This document shows, piece by piece, positions 10,285 through 18,262 of a stretch of DNA of 64,000 nt (within the stretch, counting starts at the first letter, position 1; the number at the start of each line of letters is the position of its first letter). The stretch spans positions 1 to 64,000 of the forward strand of contig JAIUOS010000007.1 of assembly GCA_020161755.1 (NCBI GenBank). The letters are read 5' to 3'. The position numbers were made by a program, and so were the translations under genes. The notes under the pieces are model-generated. The model searched no databases. It was given only the letters and a program-made list of their open reading frames with translations, and was not told the DNA's origin. Source of the DNA: Actinomycetota bacterium. GTDB taxonomy: Bacteria > Actinomycetota > Actinomycetes > Propionibacteriales > Propionibacteriaceae.

Positions 10285-10509
10285 CTACTTCTTCTTGGCG
10301 TCGGCCTGCTTCGCGTAGCGCTTCTCGAAGCGGGCGACCCGGCCGCCGGTGTCGAGGATCTTCTGCTTGCCCGTGTAGAACGGGTGGCAGGCCGCGCAGA
10401 CCTCGGCGTGCATGACGCCGCTCTTGGCGGTGCTGCGGGTGGTGAACGTGTTCCCGCAGGTACAGGTGACCTGGGTGTCCACGTACTCGGGGTGAATGCC
10501 CTGCTTCAT
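10285..10509 (-). CDS. rpmE: 50S ribosomal protein L31 (zinc-binding form)
   Basis: Large-subunit protein bL31, 74 residues. It is the C+ form with Cys16, Cys18, Cys38 and Cys41 (TCTCGN and [13 protein letters not shown]) able to bind zinc. In actinobacteria such C+ forms are usually replaced under zinc starvation by a cysteine-free paralogue that is not in this window. The start at 10509 has a clear AGGAG 5-6 nt upstream. It is followed by a strong hairpin and prfA. Confidence 0.97.
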   Translation of the reverse strand: MKQGIHPEYVDTQVTCTCGNTFTTRSTAKSGVMHAEVCAACHPFYTGKQKILDTGGRVARFEKRYAKQADAKKK

Positions 10510-10713
10510 GGTTTCTCCTGATTCGTCTGGCCCGGGTCGCTCGTGATCGGACGTGGGGGCGGATGACCCCCGGAGCGTGAACCGGAACCGACCTCCCATT
10601 GTGCCGGAAAGGCCGCTGGTCTCCAAACCACGGAGGCGCCCGGAACATTCCCGTCGTCGCGCGCCCCGACCCCGGCTGGCCCTCGGCGCACCCGTACAGG
10701 CAGAGTGGGCCGC

Positions 10714-12369
10714 ATGGCGACGATCCCCGATGGCCTCGAAGAGGTGGCCCTCTCCCCCGACCGGCTGGCCGACGTGCTCGAACTGGACCTGTGGGCCTTC
10801 CCGGCCAGTGAGTCGCTCGAGGACCTGCTGAAGGTGCCGAGCCCCCTCTCCTGGGACCGCGCCCACGGCGTCATCGAGACCGGGCACCCCGAACGCCTGG
10901 TGGGCATGCGCGCGTCCTACCCGTTCTCGACCTGCCCCGTGCCGGGCGGCCGGCTGCCGGTCGCGGGCCTCACCTGGGTGGGGGTGCACCCGGAGTTCCG
11001 GCGCCGCGGCATCCTGCGCTCGATGATCGAGAGCCACTTCGCGCACTGCCGTGAGCGCCGAGAGCCGGTGTCCATGCTGTTCGCCGCGGAGCCGGCGATC
11101 TACGGGCGGTTCGGCTACGGGCTGAGCGCCCGCCAGCTCTCCCTCACCCTCGCGCGCCGGGCCGAACTCCGGCCCGTGGCCGGGTCGGACGAGGTCCGGA
11201 TCCGCGTCGAGGCCCGGACGGCCGAACGCCACGCCGAACTCGTCGGGCGGCTGCACGCCGCGGTGGACCGTCCCGGCTGGGTCACCCGGGAGACCCCGGA
11301 GCTCACCGCGATGTGGTTCGACGACGCGCCGCTGTTCCGGGCGGGCCACGAGGCGGGGCGCATCATGGTCGCCGAGCGGGACGGTGAGCCGGTCGGCTAC
11401 GCGCTGTTCCGCCGCCTGGGCAAGTGGGGGGTCACCGGCCCGGAGGGTTCGGTGCGGGTCGGCGAACTGGTCGCCCACGACGCCGCGGCCCGGCACGCGC
11501 TGTGGACGCGGCTGCTCGACCTCGACCTGACCGTGGAGATCACCGCCGGCACGCTCGCCGTGGACGACCCGCTGCTGAGCCTGCTGGTCGACGTCCGGGC
11601 CGCGCGCGGGACCTGGCAGGACAACACGTGGCTGCGCGTCATCGACCTGCCGGCAGCACTGGCCGGGCGCCAGTACCAGGCCCCGGTGGACGTGGTGCTC
11701 GAGGTGACCGACACGATGCTGCCGGACAACGCCGGTCGCTGGCGCCTGGTGGCGGACGCGTTCGCGACCGCGTCCGTCGAGCGCACGGACGCGCCGGCCG
11801 ACCTGGCCCTGGACGTCCGCGAGCTCGGCAGCGCCTACCTGGGCGGGGTGTCGCTGGCCGAACTGGCCGCCGCCGGGCAGGTCAGCGAACTGCGTCCGGG
11901 CACCGGCCGCGACCGCGTTCGGCTGGCCGGTCGCCCCGGTCAGCAGCTGGATCTTCTGACCCTCCCCCGCCCCGGTTACTCCGGGTTCGGGGTGGTCTTG
12001 GAGATCACCATCAGGAACTCGCGGTTGCTCTGCGTCTTGCGCATGCGGTTGAGCAGCATCTCCAGGCCGGCCTGCGGCTCCTGGGCGCTGAGCACGCGGC
12101 GCAGCTTCCAGATGATCGCCAGCTCGTCGCGGCCGAGCAGCAGCTCCTCGCGACGGGTGCCGGACGCGACCGGGTCGATGGCCGGGAAGATGCGCTTGTC
12201 CGCGAGGTCGCGGCGCAGGCGGAGCTCCATGTTGCCGGTGCCCTTGAACTCCTCGAAGATCACCTCGTCCATCTTCGAACCGGTCTCGATGAGCGCGGTC
12301 GCGAGGATGGTCAGGGAGCCGCCGTTCTCGATGTTGCGGGCGGCACCGAAGAATTTCTTCGGCGGGTAG
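10714..12369 (+). CDS. Eis-like GNAT N-acetyltransferase with sterol-carrier-like C-terminal domain
   Basis: N-terminal GNAT domain (about residues 1-150) with the acetyl-CoA loop [17 protein letters not shown] second GNAT-like region and an SCP2-like C-terminal domain follow, as in enhanced-intracellular-survival (Eis) proteins that acetylate amines such as aminoglycosides. The recognisable homology ends near base 11960. The frame then stays open through 394 nt antisense to rho before stopping at 12369, giving 551 residues against about 400-420 for the family. A base loss near 11955 would produce an immediate TGA. Either the tail is real overlap or the 3' end is frameshifted. A GTG at 10705 is an alternative start. 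Confidence 0.72.
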   Translation: MATIPDGLEEVALSPDRLADVLELDLWAFPASESLEDLLKVPSPLSWDRAHGVIETGHPERLVGMRASYPFSTCPVPGGRLPVAGLTWVGVHPEFRRRGILRSMIESHFAHCRERREPVSMLFAAEPAIYGRFGYGLSARQLSLTLARRAELRPVAGSDEVRIRVEARTAERHAELVGRLHAAVDRPGWVTRETPELTAMWFDDAPLFRAGHEAGRIMVAERDGEPVGYALFRRLGKWGVTGPEGSVRVGELVAHDAAARHALWTRLLDLDLTVEITAGTLAVDDPLLSLLVDVRAARGTWQDNTWLRVIDLPAALAGRQYQAPVDVVLEVTDTMLPDNAGRWRLVADAFATASVERTDAPADLALDVRELGSAYLGGVSLAELAAAGQVSELRPGTGRDRVRLAGRPGQQLDLLTLPRPGYSGFGVVLEITIRNSRLLCVLRMRLSSISRPACGSWALSTRRSFQMIASSSRPSSSSSRRVPDATGSMAGKMRLSARSRRRRSSMLPVPLNSSKITSSIFEPVSMSAVARMVREPPFSMLRAAPKNFFGG

Positions 12370-13787
12370 AGGGCCGCGGAGTCGACACCGCCGGACAGGA
12401 TGCGTCCGGACGCGGGCGCGGCCAGGTTGTAGGCCCGCCCCAGGCGGGTGATGCCGTCGAGCAGCACGACCACGTCGCGGCCGAGCTCGACCAGGCGCTT
12501 GGCCCGCTCGATGGCCAGCTCGGCGATCGTGGTGTGGTCGTCGGCCGGACGGTCGAACGTGGACGCGATGACCTCGCCGCTGGTCGTCCGCTGGAAGTCG
12601 GTGACCTCCTCGGGACGTTCGTCGACCAGCACCACCATCAGGTGCACCTCGGGGTTGTTGGCCGTGATCGCGTTGGCGATCGCCTGCATGACCAGCGTCT
12701 TGCCCGCCTTGGGCGGGGAGACGATCAGGCCACGCTGGCCCTTGCCGACCGGCGAGACCAGGTCGATGATTCGGCCGGTCATGTTCAGCGGGGTCGTCTC
12801 CAGGCGGAAGCGCTCCTGCGGGTACAGCGGGGTCAGCTTCTGGAACTCGGGACGGTCCTTCGCCTTCTCCGGGGAGTCGGCGTTGATGGTGTCGATGCGC
12901 ACCAGCGGGTTGAACTTCTCGCGGCGCTCACCCTCCTTGGGCGCCTTGATCGCGCCGGTGACGATGTCGCCCTTGCGCAGGCCCCACTTCTTCACCATGG
13001 AGAGCGAGACGTAGGCGTCGTTCGGCCCGGGCAGGTAGCCGGAGGTGCGGACGAACGCGTAGTTGTCGAGGACGTCGAGGATGCCGGAGATCTCCAGCAC
13101 GACGTCGTCGTCGTTGAGGACGGGCTCGGCCTCCATGCGCTCGAACCCCATGCCGCCCGAGCTGCGTCCGTTCGGACGGCGGTTCTGGCGGTCGCGGTTG
13201 CGGCGACGACGGCTGCGGCGTCCGCCGCCGAACTCGTCGTCGTCGTTGTTGTTGTTGCTGTTGTTGTTGCGCGGCTGCTGTTGCTGCGGCTGGCGCTGCG
13301 GCTCGGACTGCCGGTTCTCGGTGGCGGGCTGGCCCTCCTCGGGGTTGCCGCCGCGTCGGCGGGAGCTGCGCCCTCCCCCGCCCTCGGCCTTGAGCGCCTC
13401 GAGACGGGAGGCGACGTCGTCGCCGGCGGGCAGCGCGGGCTGGGAGTCCGCCGATTCGTTTCGGGGGGCCTCGGCGGCCGGGGCGTCGGACGCCGCCGCG
13501 CGCTCGCTGCGCGACCTGCGGGTGCGCTGCGGCGCCTGCTCGCCGTCGCCGGCGGGGGCCGGGTTGCTGCTGGTGGCGGGCTCCTCGGCGCGCGTGGCGC
13601 GGGAGCCGCTCGCCCGGGACGGGCCCTGCGCGGCCTTGATGGCGTCGATCAGGTCGCCCTTGCGCATGGCGCCGGTTCCCTTCAGGCCCAGCGATGCGCC
13701 GAGCTGCTTGAGCTCAGGCAACAGCATGCCGTTCAGCCCGGAACCACGGCGCTTGTCCTGGGTCGCGGTCTCGATGGTGTCGGTCAC
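11976..13787 (-). CDS. rho: Transcription termination factor Rho
   Basis: Hexameric RNA helicase that ends transcription at rut sites. 603 residues: a Rho_N segment at about 25-60 ([20 protein letters not shown]), then a long low-complexity stretch from about 65 to 215 rich in Arg, Gln, Asn and Asp. This is followed by the cold-shock RNA-binding domain and the RecA-like ATPase (Walker A PPKAGKT near 357, DE-box [12 protein letters not shown]). The inserted disordered domain is typical of actinobacterial Rho. Its last 394 nt are overlapped by the opposing Eis-like frame. Confidence 0.96.
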   Translation of the reverse strand: MTDTIETATQDKRRGSGLNGMLLPELKQLGASLGLKGTGAMRKGDLIDAIKAAQGPSRASGSRATRAEEPATSSNPAPAGDGEQAPQRTRRSRSERAAASDAPAAEAPRNESADSQPALPAGDDVASRLEALKAEGGGGRSSRRRGGNPEEGQPATENRQSEPQRQPQQQQPRNNNSNNNNDDDEFGGGRRSRRRRNRDRQNRRPNGRSSGGMGFERMEAEPVLNDDDVVLEISGILDVLDNYAFVRTSGYLPGPNDAYVSLSMVKKWGLRKGDIVTGAIKAPKEGERREKFNPLVRIDTINADSPEKAKDRPEFQKLTPLYPQERFRLETTPLNMTGRIIDLVSPVGKGQRGLIVSPPKAGKTLVMQAIANAITANNPEVHLMVVLVDERPEEVTDFQRTTSGEVIASTFDRPADDHTTIAELAIERAKRLVELGRDVVVLLDGITRLGRAYNLAAPASGRILSGGVDSAALYPPKKFFGAARNIENGGSLTILATALIETGSKMDEVIFEEFKGTGNMELRLRRDLADKRIFPAIDPVASGTRREELLLGRDELAIIWKLRRVLSAQEPQAGLEMLLNRMRKTQSNREFLMVISKTTPNPE

Positions 13788-14057
13788 TGACTTCCTTTCG
13801 GATCGGGCCGTCTGGGGCTGGTGCCGGGCAGACGCGCCCAGTGCTCACGAGGAGCGTTCAAAATGACATCCAGATCTGAAATGCCGAGCGGCCACCAGAA
13901 GAAACTGGCTGCTACTGGGGATTCCTCGACGAATCGGTGGCTACTTCGCGTCCGTCCTGCCCGATCTGAGGGGCGGTGCGCCTCACGCGCATTTCCACTG
14001 TAGCACCGAGCTCCGCGCGAACACGAAGTCTGCTCCGAGGCGCCTCCCGGGCGAGTC
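13788..14057 (-). other. Leader region of rho (no gene)
   Basis: 270 nt between thrH and rho with no credible reading frame and visibly lower GC than the flanks. On the minus strand a TACAGT hexamer (13997-14002) could be a -10 box, giving a leader of about 200 nt. Long leaders before rho are commonly used for autoregulation by Rho itself; that link is inference. Confidence 0.4.
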
Positions 14058-14657
14058 CTAGCCGAGAGCGTGGGCGAACGCGTCGCGCAGCCCGTCGTAG
14101 TCGGTCACGACCCCGAACCGGGGGAACTCGGCGACCACGTTGGACGGTGGACGGAACAGGATGCCGGCGTCGGCCTCGGCCAGCATCGCGACGTCGTTGT
14201 AGGAGTCGCCGGTGGCCACCACGCGGTAGTTCAGGTGGTGGAAGGCGCGCACCGCGGCCCGTTTGGAGTCGGGCTGGCGCAGCGTGTAGCCGGTGATGCG
14301 GTCGTCGTGCACCTGGAGGCGGTGGCACAGCAGCGTCGGGTACCCGAGCTGGGCCATCAGCGGCATCGCGAACTCGTAGAAGGTGTCGGAGAGGATCACG
14401 ACCTGGAAGCGGGCGCGCAGCCAGTCGAGGAAACCGGCTGCGCCCGGCATCGGGCCCATGGCGGCGATCACCTCCTGGATCTGCGACAGCCGGATCCCGT
14501 GGGTGTCGAGGATGCGCAGGCGGTGGCGCATCAGCTCGTCGTAGTCGGCGATGTCCCTGGTGGTGAGGCGCAACTCCTCCAGGCCGGTGGTCTCTGCGAC
14601 CCGGATCCAGATCTCCGGGACGAGGACGCCCTCGAGGTCGAGGCAGGCCAGGTTCAT
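14058..14657 (-). CDS. thrH: ThrH-type bifunctional phosphoserine phosphatase / homoserine phosphotransferase
   Basis: HAD-superfamily enzyme, 199 residues, closely resembling Pseudomonas ThrH: ACLDLEGVLVPEIWI at the N-terminus, VVILSDTFYEF, then GDSYNDVAMLAEA. ThrH hydrolyses phosphoserine and can pass the phosphate to homoserine, replacing homoserine kinase. The ATG at 14657 overlaps the hom stop (ATGA), so it is directly coupled to homoserine dehydrogenase. The corresponding mycobacterial position holds thrC and thrB, which are absent here. The shared operon supports a role in threonine synthesis. Confidence 0.88.
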   Translation of the reverse strand: MNLACLDLEGVLVPEIWIRVAETTGLEELRLTTRDIADYDELMRHRLRILDTHGIRLSQIQEVIAAMGPMPGAAGFLDWLRARFQVVILSDTFYEFAMPLMAQLGYPTLLCHRLQVHDDRITGYTLRQPDSKRAAVRAFHHLNYRVVATGDSYNDVAMLAEADAGILFRPPSNVVAEFPRFGVVTDYDGLRDAFAHALG

Positions 14658-15952
14658 CAGGCGCCCTCGACCCGCATGATGGCGATGCCCGCGTCGACCT
14701 CCGGCATGCCGTTCAGTCCGGCGAGGGCGGCGTCCACCTGCGACTGGGTGGCGAGGTGGGTCATCACGCCGAGCCGGGCCTCTGCGCCCTCGCTCTCCTG
14801 GCGGACGGCCTGGAGCGAGACGCCGTGGTCGGCGAAGCAACTGGCCACCTGGGCGAGGACGCCGGGCTCGTCGTGGACGGTCATCGACACGTAGTAGCGC
14901 GACTGCACGTCCCCCGGTGGCGTGATGCCGCGGGCGGAGTAGGTCGACTCGGCCGGCCCCCGCGCACCACGGACGCGGTTGCGGGCGGCGGTCACCAGGT
15001 CGCCGAGCACGGCGGACGCGGTCGGCGAACCGCCGGCGCCGGGGCCCATGAACATCAGCCGGCCCGCGTGGCGGGACTCGATGAAGACCGCGTTGTAGGC
15101 GCCCGGGATCGAGGCCAGCGGGTGTGACACCGGCACCATCGTCGGGTGCACGCCGACCGCGATGGTGCCGTCGGTGCTCAGCGCGCAGCGGGCCAGCAGC
15201 TTGACCACGCAGCCCATCTCCTTGGCCGCGGCGATGTCGGCGCCGGTGACGCCGGTGATGCCCTCGCGGGACACATCGGACAGCTTCACCCTGGTGTGGA
15301 AGGCGAGGCTGGCCAGGATGGCGGCTTTGGCGGCGGCGTCGATGCCCTCCACGTCGGCGGTCGGGTCGGCCTCGGCGAACCCGAGCGCCTGGGCCTCGGC
15401 CAGCACCGAGGCGAAGTCGGCGCCGTCGGTGTGCATGCGGTCGAGGATGAAGTTCGTGGTGCCGTTGACGATGCCCATGACGGCCGTCACCTCGTCGCCG
15501 ACGAGCGACTCGCGCAACGGCCGGATGATCGGGATCGCGCCGGCGACGGCGGCCTCGTAGTAGACGTCGACGCCGGCGGCCTCGGCCGCGCTGTAGATCG
15601 TGCCGCCGTCGGAGGCGAGCAGTGCCTTGTTGGCGGTGATCACCGAGGAGCCGGCGCCGATCGCGGCCAGGATCAGGCTGCGGGCGGGCTCGATGCCCCC
15701 GAGCAGTTCGATGACCAGGTCGACGTCGGTGCGGCTGGCCAGGGCCATTGCGTCGTCGGTGAGCAGGGTGCGGTCGATCCCGGGACGCTCCAGCTCGAGG
15801 CGTCGGACGGCGATGCCGACCAGCTCGAGCGGGCGTCCGATGCGCGCGCGGAGGTCGTCGGCCTGCTGGATCAGCAACTGGGCCACCTGGGACCCGACCA
15901 CGCCACAGCCCAGCAGCGCCACCTTGAGCGGCGTGGACTCGTCCATCGTCAT
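14657..15952 (-). CDS. hom: Homoserine dehydrogenase
   Basis: Reduces aspartate semialdehyde to homoserine, the branch point to threonine and methionine. 431 residues: an NAD(P)-binding domain (ALLGCGVVGSQVAQLL), a catalytic domain with NGTTNFILDRM and the conserved ALGFAEADPTADVEGIDAAAK, and a C-terminal ACT domain (SMTVHDEPGVLAQVAS) suggesting threonine feedback. It overlaps lysA upstream and thrH downstream by ATGA junctions, forming a three-gene aspartate-family operon. Confidence 0.96.
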   Translation of the reverse strand: MTMDESTPLKVALLGCGVVGSQVAQLLIQQADDLRARIGRPLELVGIAVRRLELERPGIDRTLLTDDAMALASRTDVDLVIELLGGIEPARSLILAAIGAGSSVITANKALLASDGGTIYSAAEAAGVDVYYEAAVAGAIPIIRPLRESLVGDEVTAVMGIVNGTTNFILDRMHTDGADFASVLAEAQALGFAEADPTADVEGIDAAAKAAILASLAFHTRVKLSDVSREGITGVTGADIAAAKEMGCVVKLLARCALSTDGTIAVGVHPTMVPVSHPLASIPGAYNAVFIESRHAGRLMFMGPGAGGSPTASAVLGDLVTAARNRVRGARGPAESTYSARGITPPGDVQSRYYVSMTVHDEPGVLAQVASCFADHGVSLQAVRQESEGAEARLGVMTHLATQSQVDAALAGLNGMPEVDAGIAIMRVEGA

Positions 15953-17367
15953 ACCTCGTTCTCAGCGATCCCGGCGTCCAGCGCCAGGAGATCGTCCAGG
16001 GTCTCGCGGCGCACCAGGGTGCGCACCTGACCGTCCCGAACCGAGACCACAGGGGGCCGCGGGGTGTGATTGTAGTTGCTGGCCATCGACCGGCTGTACG
16101 CGCCGGACGCGGGTACCGCGAGCAGGTCGCCGACGCGGGTGTCGGCGGGCAGGAACTCGTCGCGCACCAGGATGTCGCCGCCCTCGCAGTGCAGGCCGAC
16201 GACGCGGGAGACCACCGGTTCGGCGGTGGAGGCGCGGGAGGCCAGCGTGGCCGAGTACTCGGCGGCGTAGAGGGCGGGACGGATGTTGTCGCTCATGCCG
16301 CCGTCGACGGAGACGTAGCGGCGGCTGAGGCCGGCGCCGACGTCCACGGCCTTGACGGTGCCGACGCGGTACAGGGCGAGCCCGGACGGGCCGACGATCG
16401 CGCGTCCTGGCTCGATCGAGACCTTGGGCAGGTCGAGGCCGAAGCCGCGGCACTCGTGCTCGACGATCTCGCGCAGCCCGGAGGCGAGGTCCTCGGGCGT
16501 GGCCGGGTCGTCCTCCTTGGTGTAGGCGATGCCGAAGCCGCCGCCGAGGTCGAGTTCGGCCAGCTGGAGGCCGGTCGCCTCCTTGAACTGGGCGAACAGC
16601 TTCAGCGTGCGGCGGGCGGCGACCTCGAAGCCGTTGGTGTCGAAGATCTGGCTGCCGATGTGGGAGTGGACGCCGAGCAGCTCCAGCCGGGAGCTGTTGT
16701 GGCAGCGGAACAGGGCCACCAGCGCCTGGCCGCTGGAGATCGAGAAACCGAACTTCTGGTCCTCGTGGGCGGTGGCGATGTACTCGTGGGTGTGCGCCTC
16801 GACGCCGGTGGTGACGCGGACCATGACGCGCGCGGTGGTGTCGAGCTCGGCGCAGAGCCGTTCCAGGCGGGTGATCTCGTCGGCGGAGTCGACGATGATG
16901 CGGCCCACCCCGCGCTCGAGGGCGAGGCGCAGCTCGGCCTCGGACTTGTTGTTGCCGTGCATGCCGATGCGGGCGGGGTCGAAGCCGGCGCGCAGGGCGA
17001 CGGTGAGCTCGCCCAGGGAGCAGACGTCGAGGCTGAGCCCCTCCTCGGCGACCCAGGCGGCGACGGCCGTGCACAGGAACGACTTGCCCGCGTAGTACAC
17101 CGTCCAACCGGTGAAGGCGTCGCGCCAGGCGCGGGCCCGGGTGCGGAAGTCGTCCTCGTCGAGGACGTAGGCCGGGGTGCCGACCTGCTCGGCGAGGTCG
17201 GTGAGGCGGACCCCGCCCACTGCGACCACGCCGTCGGCGGCGCGGTGGGTGGTCTGGCTCCACAGCTTGGGGGTGAGCACGTTCACGTCGTCCGGCCGGG
17301 TCAGCCACACCGGTGCGGGCGTCGTGGCGTCAGCGTGGATCGAGCCCGCGACGTGCATGTGCGTCAT
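15949..17367 (-). CDS. lysA: Diaminopimelate decarboxylase
   Basis: PLP enzyme making L-lysine from meso-diaminopimelate. Alanine-racemase-type barrel with the PLP lysine in VYYAGKSFLC, then HGNNKSEAEL, HSHIGSQI, and the C-terminal CEGGDILVRDE and SGAYSRSMASNYN. The start chosen is ATG 17367 (MTHMHVAGS, 472 residues). A GTG at 17385, preceded by GCAGG, and an ATG at 17358 are alternatives. In mycobacteria argS precedes lysA; here a lipoprotein and tRNA-Arg do. Confidence 0.95.
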   Translation of the reverse strand: MTHMHVAGSIHADATTPAPVWLTRPDDVNVLTPKLWSQTTHRAADGVVAVGGVRLTDLAEQVGTPAYVLDEDDFRTRARAWRDAFTGWTVYYAGKSFLCTAVAAWVAEEGLSLDVCSLGELTVALRAGFDPARIGMHGNNKSEAELRLALERGVGRIIVDSADEITRLERLCAELDTTARVMVRVTTGVEAHTHEYIATAHEDQKFGFSISSGQALVALFRCHNSSRLELLGVHSHIGSQIFDTNGFEVAARRTLKLFAQFKEATGLQLAELDLGGGFGIAYTKEDDPATPEDLASGLREIVEHECRGFGLDLPKVSIEPGRAIVGPSGLALYRVGTVKAVDVGAGLSRRYVSVDGGMSDNIRPALYAAEYSATLASRASTAEPVVSRVVGLHCEGGDILVRDEFLPADTRVGDLLAVPASGAYSRSMASNYNHTPRPPVVSVRDGQVRTLVRRETLDDLLALDAGIAENEV

Positions 17368-17395
17368 GGGAAGAAACAGTGCCACAGTCGCCTGC

Positions 17396-17917
17396 TCAGC
17401 TCCCGCTGGCGACCCGGATCTGGACGGCGGAAACGTCCGAGAGCCTGAGCGGGACGGGGTCTGCCACCGGTGCGGTGTCGGCGGTCACCACCAGGTCGCG
17501 ACAGGCCGCGCCGAGGCAGCGTCCGTCGAACCGGACGCCCCAGAGGGTGAAGAACTGGCCGAGGGTGACGTCGGTGGCGCCGGCGCCCTCCAGCCAGACC
17601 GTGCCGGAGTCGTCGTGGGTGTGGGCGGGGGCCTGAAGCGCGCGAGGGCGGTCCAGCCCGATGTTGGGGACGAGCGGGACGGCGGCACCGTCGATGGTGA
17701 TCGCGATCGTGATCACCTTCTGGTTCGACCGGTCGTCCAGCCGTGAGGACGGCACCTGGGCCAGCTCGAAGTAGGAGATGCCGTCGCGCGGGGCGGGCCA
17801 CGGCGGCGGGGTGGTGCGCAGGACGGCGGGTTCAGGCGGGGCCTGCTGGACGCACCCGCTGAGCACCAGCAGCACCCCCAGCCCGGCCGCCAGCCGGCGT
17901 GCAGCCGCCGCGAACAT
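17396..17917 (-). CDS. Small lipoprotein of unknown function
   Basis: 173 residues. A signal peptide with lipobox LVLSGC places the lipidated cysteine at residue 22. The mature part has no motif I recognise; one cysteine pair (GRCLGAACRD) could form a disulfide. The ATG at 17917 is the first start that does not run into the tRNA-Arg gene on the other strand. The gene ends 28 nt before the lysA start and probably belongs to the same transcript. Probable location: outer face of the cytoplasmic membrane. Confidence 0.7.
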   Translation of the reverse strand: MFAAAARRLAAGLGVLLVLSGCVQQAPPEPAVLRTTPPPWPAPRDGISYFELAQVPSSRLDDRSNQKVITIAITIDGAAVPLVPNIGLDRPRALQAPAHTHDDSGTVWLEGAGATDVTLGQFFTLWGVRFDGRCLGAACRDLVVTADTAPVADPVPLRLSDVSAVQIRVASGS

Positions 17918-17924
17918 GGCGATG

Positions 17925-17953
17925 AGACTAGTCCGATCCTTCTTTGCTAGAGT
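17925..17953 (+). promoter_or_regulatory. Possible promoter of tRNA-Arg
   Basis: TAGAGT at 17948-17953 is a good -10 box about 24 nt before the tRNA. No clear -35 lies at the right distance. The same GCTAGAGT octamer recurs upstream of wblE (23930-23937) and of the zinc-finger gene of the island (37935-37942), which supports its use as a -10 in this genome. Confidence 0.4.
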
Positions 17954-17976
17954 CACACGCGGCCCCGTTGGGCCGG

Positions 17977-18048
17977 GCCCCCGTAGCTCAGGGGATAGAG
18001 CACCGCCCTCCGGAGGCGGGAGCAGAGGTTCGAATCCTCTCGGGGGCG
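17977..18048 (+). tRNA. tRNA-Arg (anticodon CCG)
   Basis: A complete cloverleaf can be drawn. The 7-bp acceptor is GCCCCCG with CGGGGGC; the D-stem is GCTC/GAGC. The anticodon stem CCGCC/GGCGG encloses the loop CTCCGGA (anticodon CCG), and the T-arm is AGAGG-TTCGAAT-CCTCT. Discriminator base G; CCA is not encoded. Reads CGG arginine codons, which are common in this GC-rich genome. Confidence 0.96.
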
Positions 18049-18059
18049 CCCTTTCCATC

Positions 18060-18131
18060 GCCGACCGCCACCGTTTCGGTCAAACGCCTCCGCCCCGGCA
18101 GGAGCGTTTGACCGGAACGGTGGCGTTCGGC
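18060..18131. repeat. Long palindromic repeat, copy 1
   Basis: A 72-nt element whose two arms of about 31 nt (roughly 18060-18091 and 18101-18131) are near-perfect inverted repeats around a 9-nt loop. The core is CCACCGTTTCGGTCAAACGC. A second copy of the same sequence family lies at 61224-61293. Here it follows the tRNA-Arg gene directly and could act as its terminator. Dispersed palindromes of this kind resemble REP elements or small MITEs. Confidence 0.85.
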
Positions 18132-18262
18132 GTGGCCGTCGCCAATTCCATCGATTCGAAGAAAACGGCCCGCACCGCGGCGGGTGCGTTCTCTGGGCCG
18201 CGGACCGTGGGTAACATCGAGCCGGACACCAAGCCAGCCGCTGATCAGGGAAGAAGGCGATT

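Noticed and set aside
17953..18058. N-terminal extension of the 17396 lipoprotein through the tRNA-Arg region
   Set aside because: The extension translates the tRNA gene; the ATG at 17917 gives a proper lipoprotein signal.
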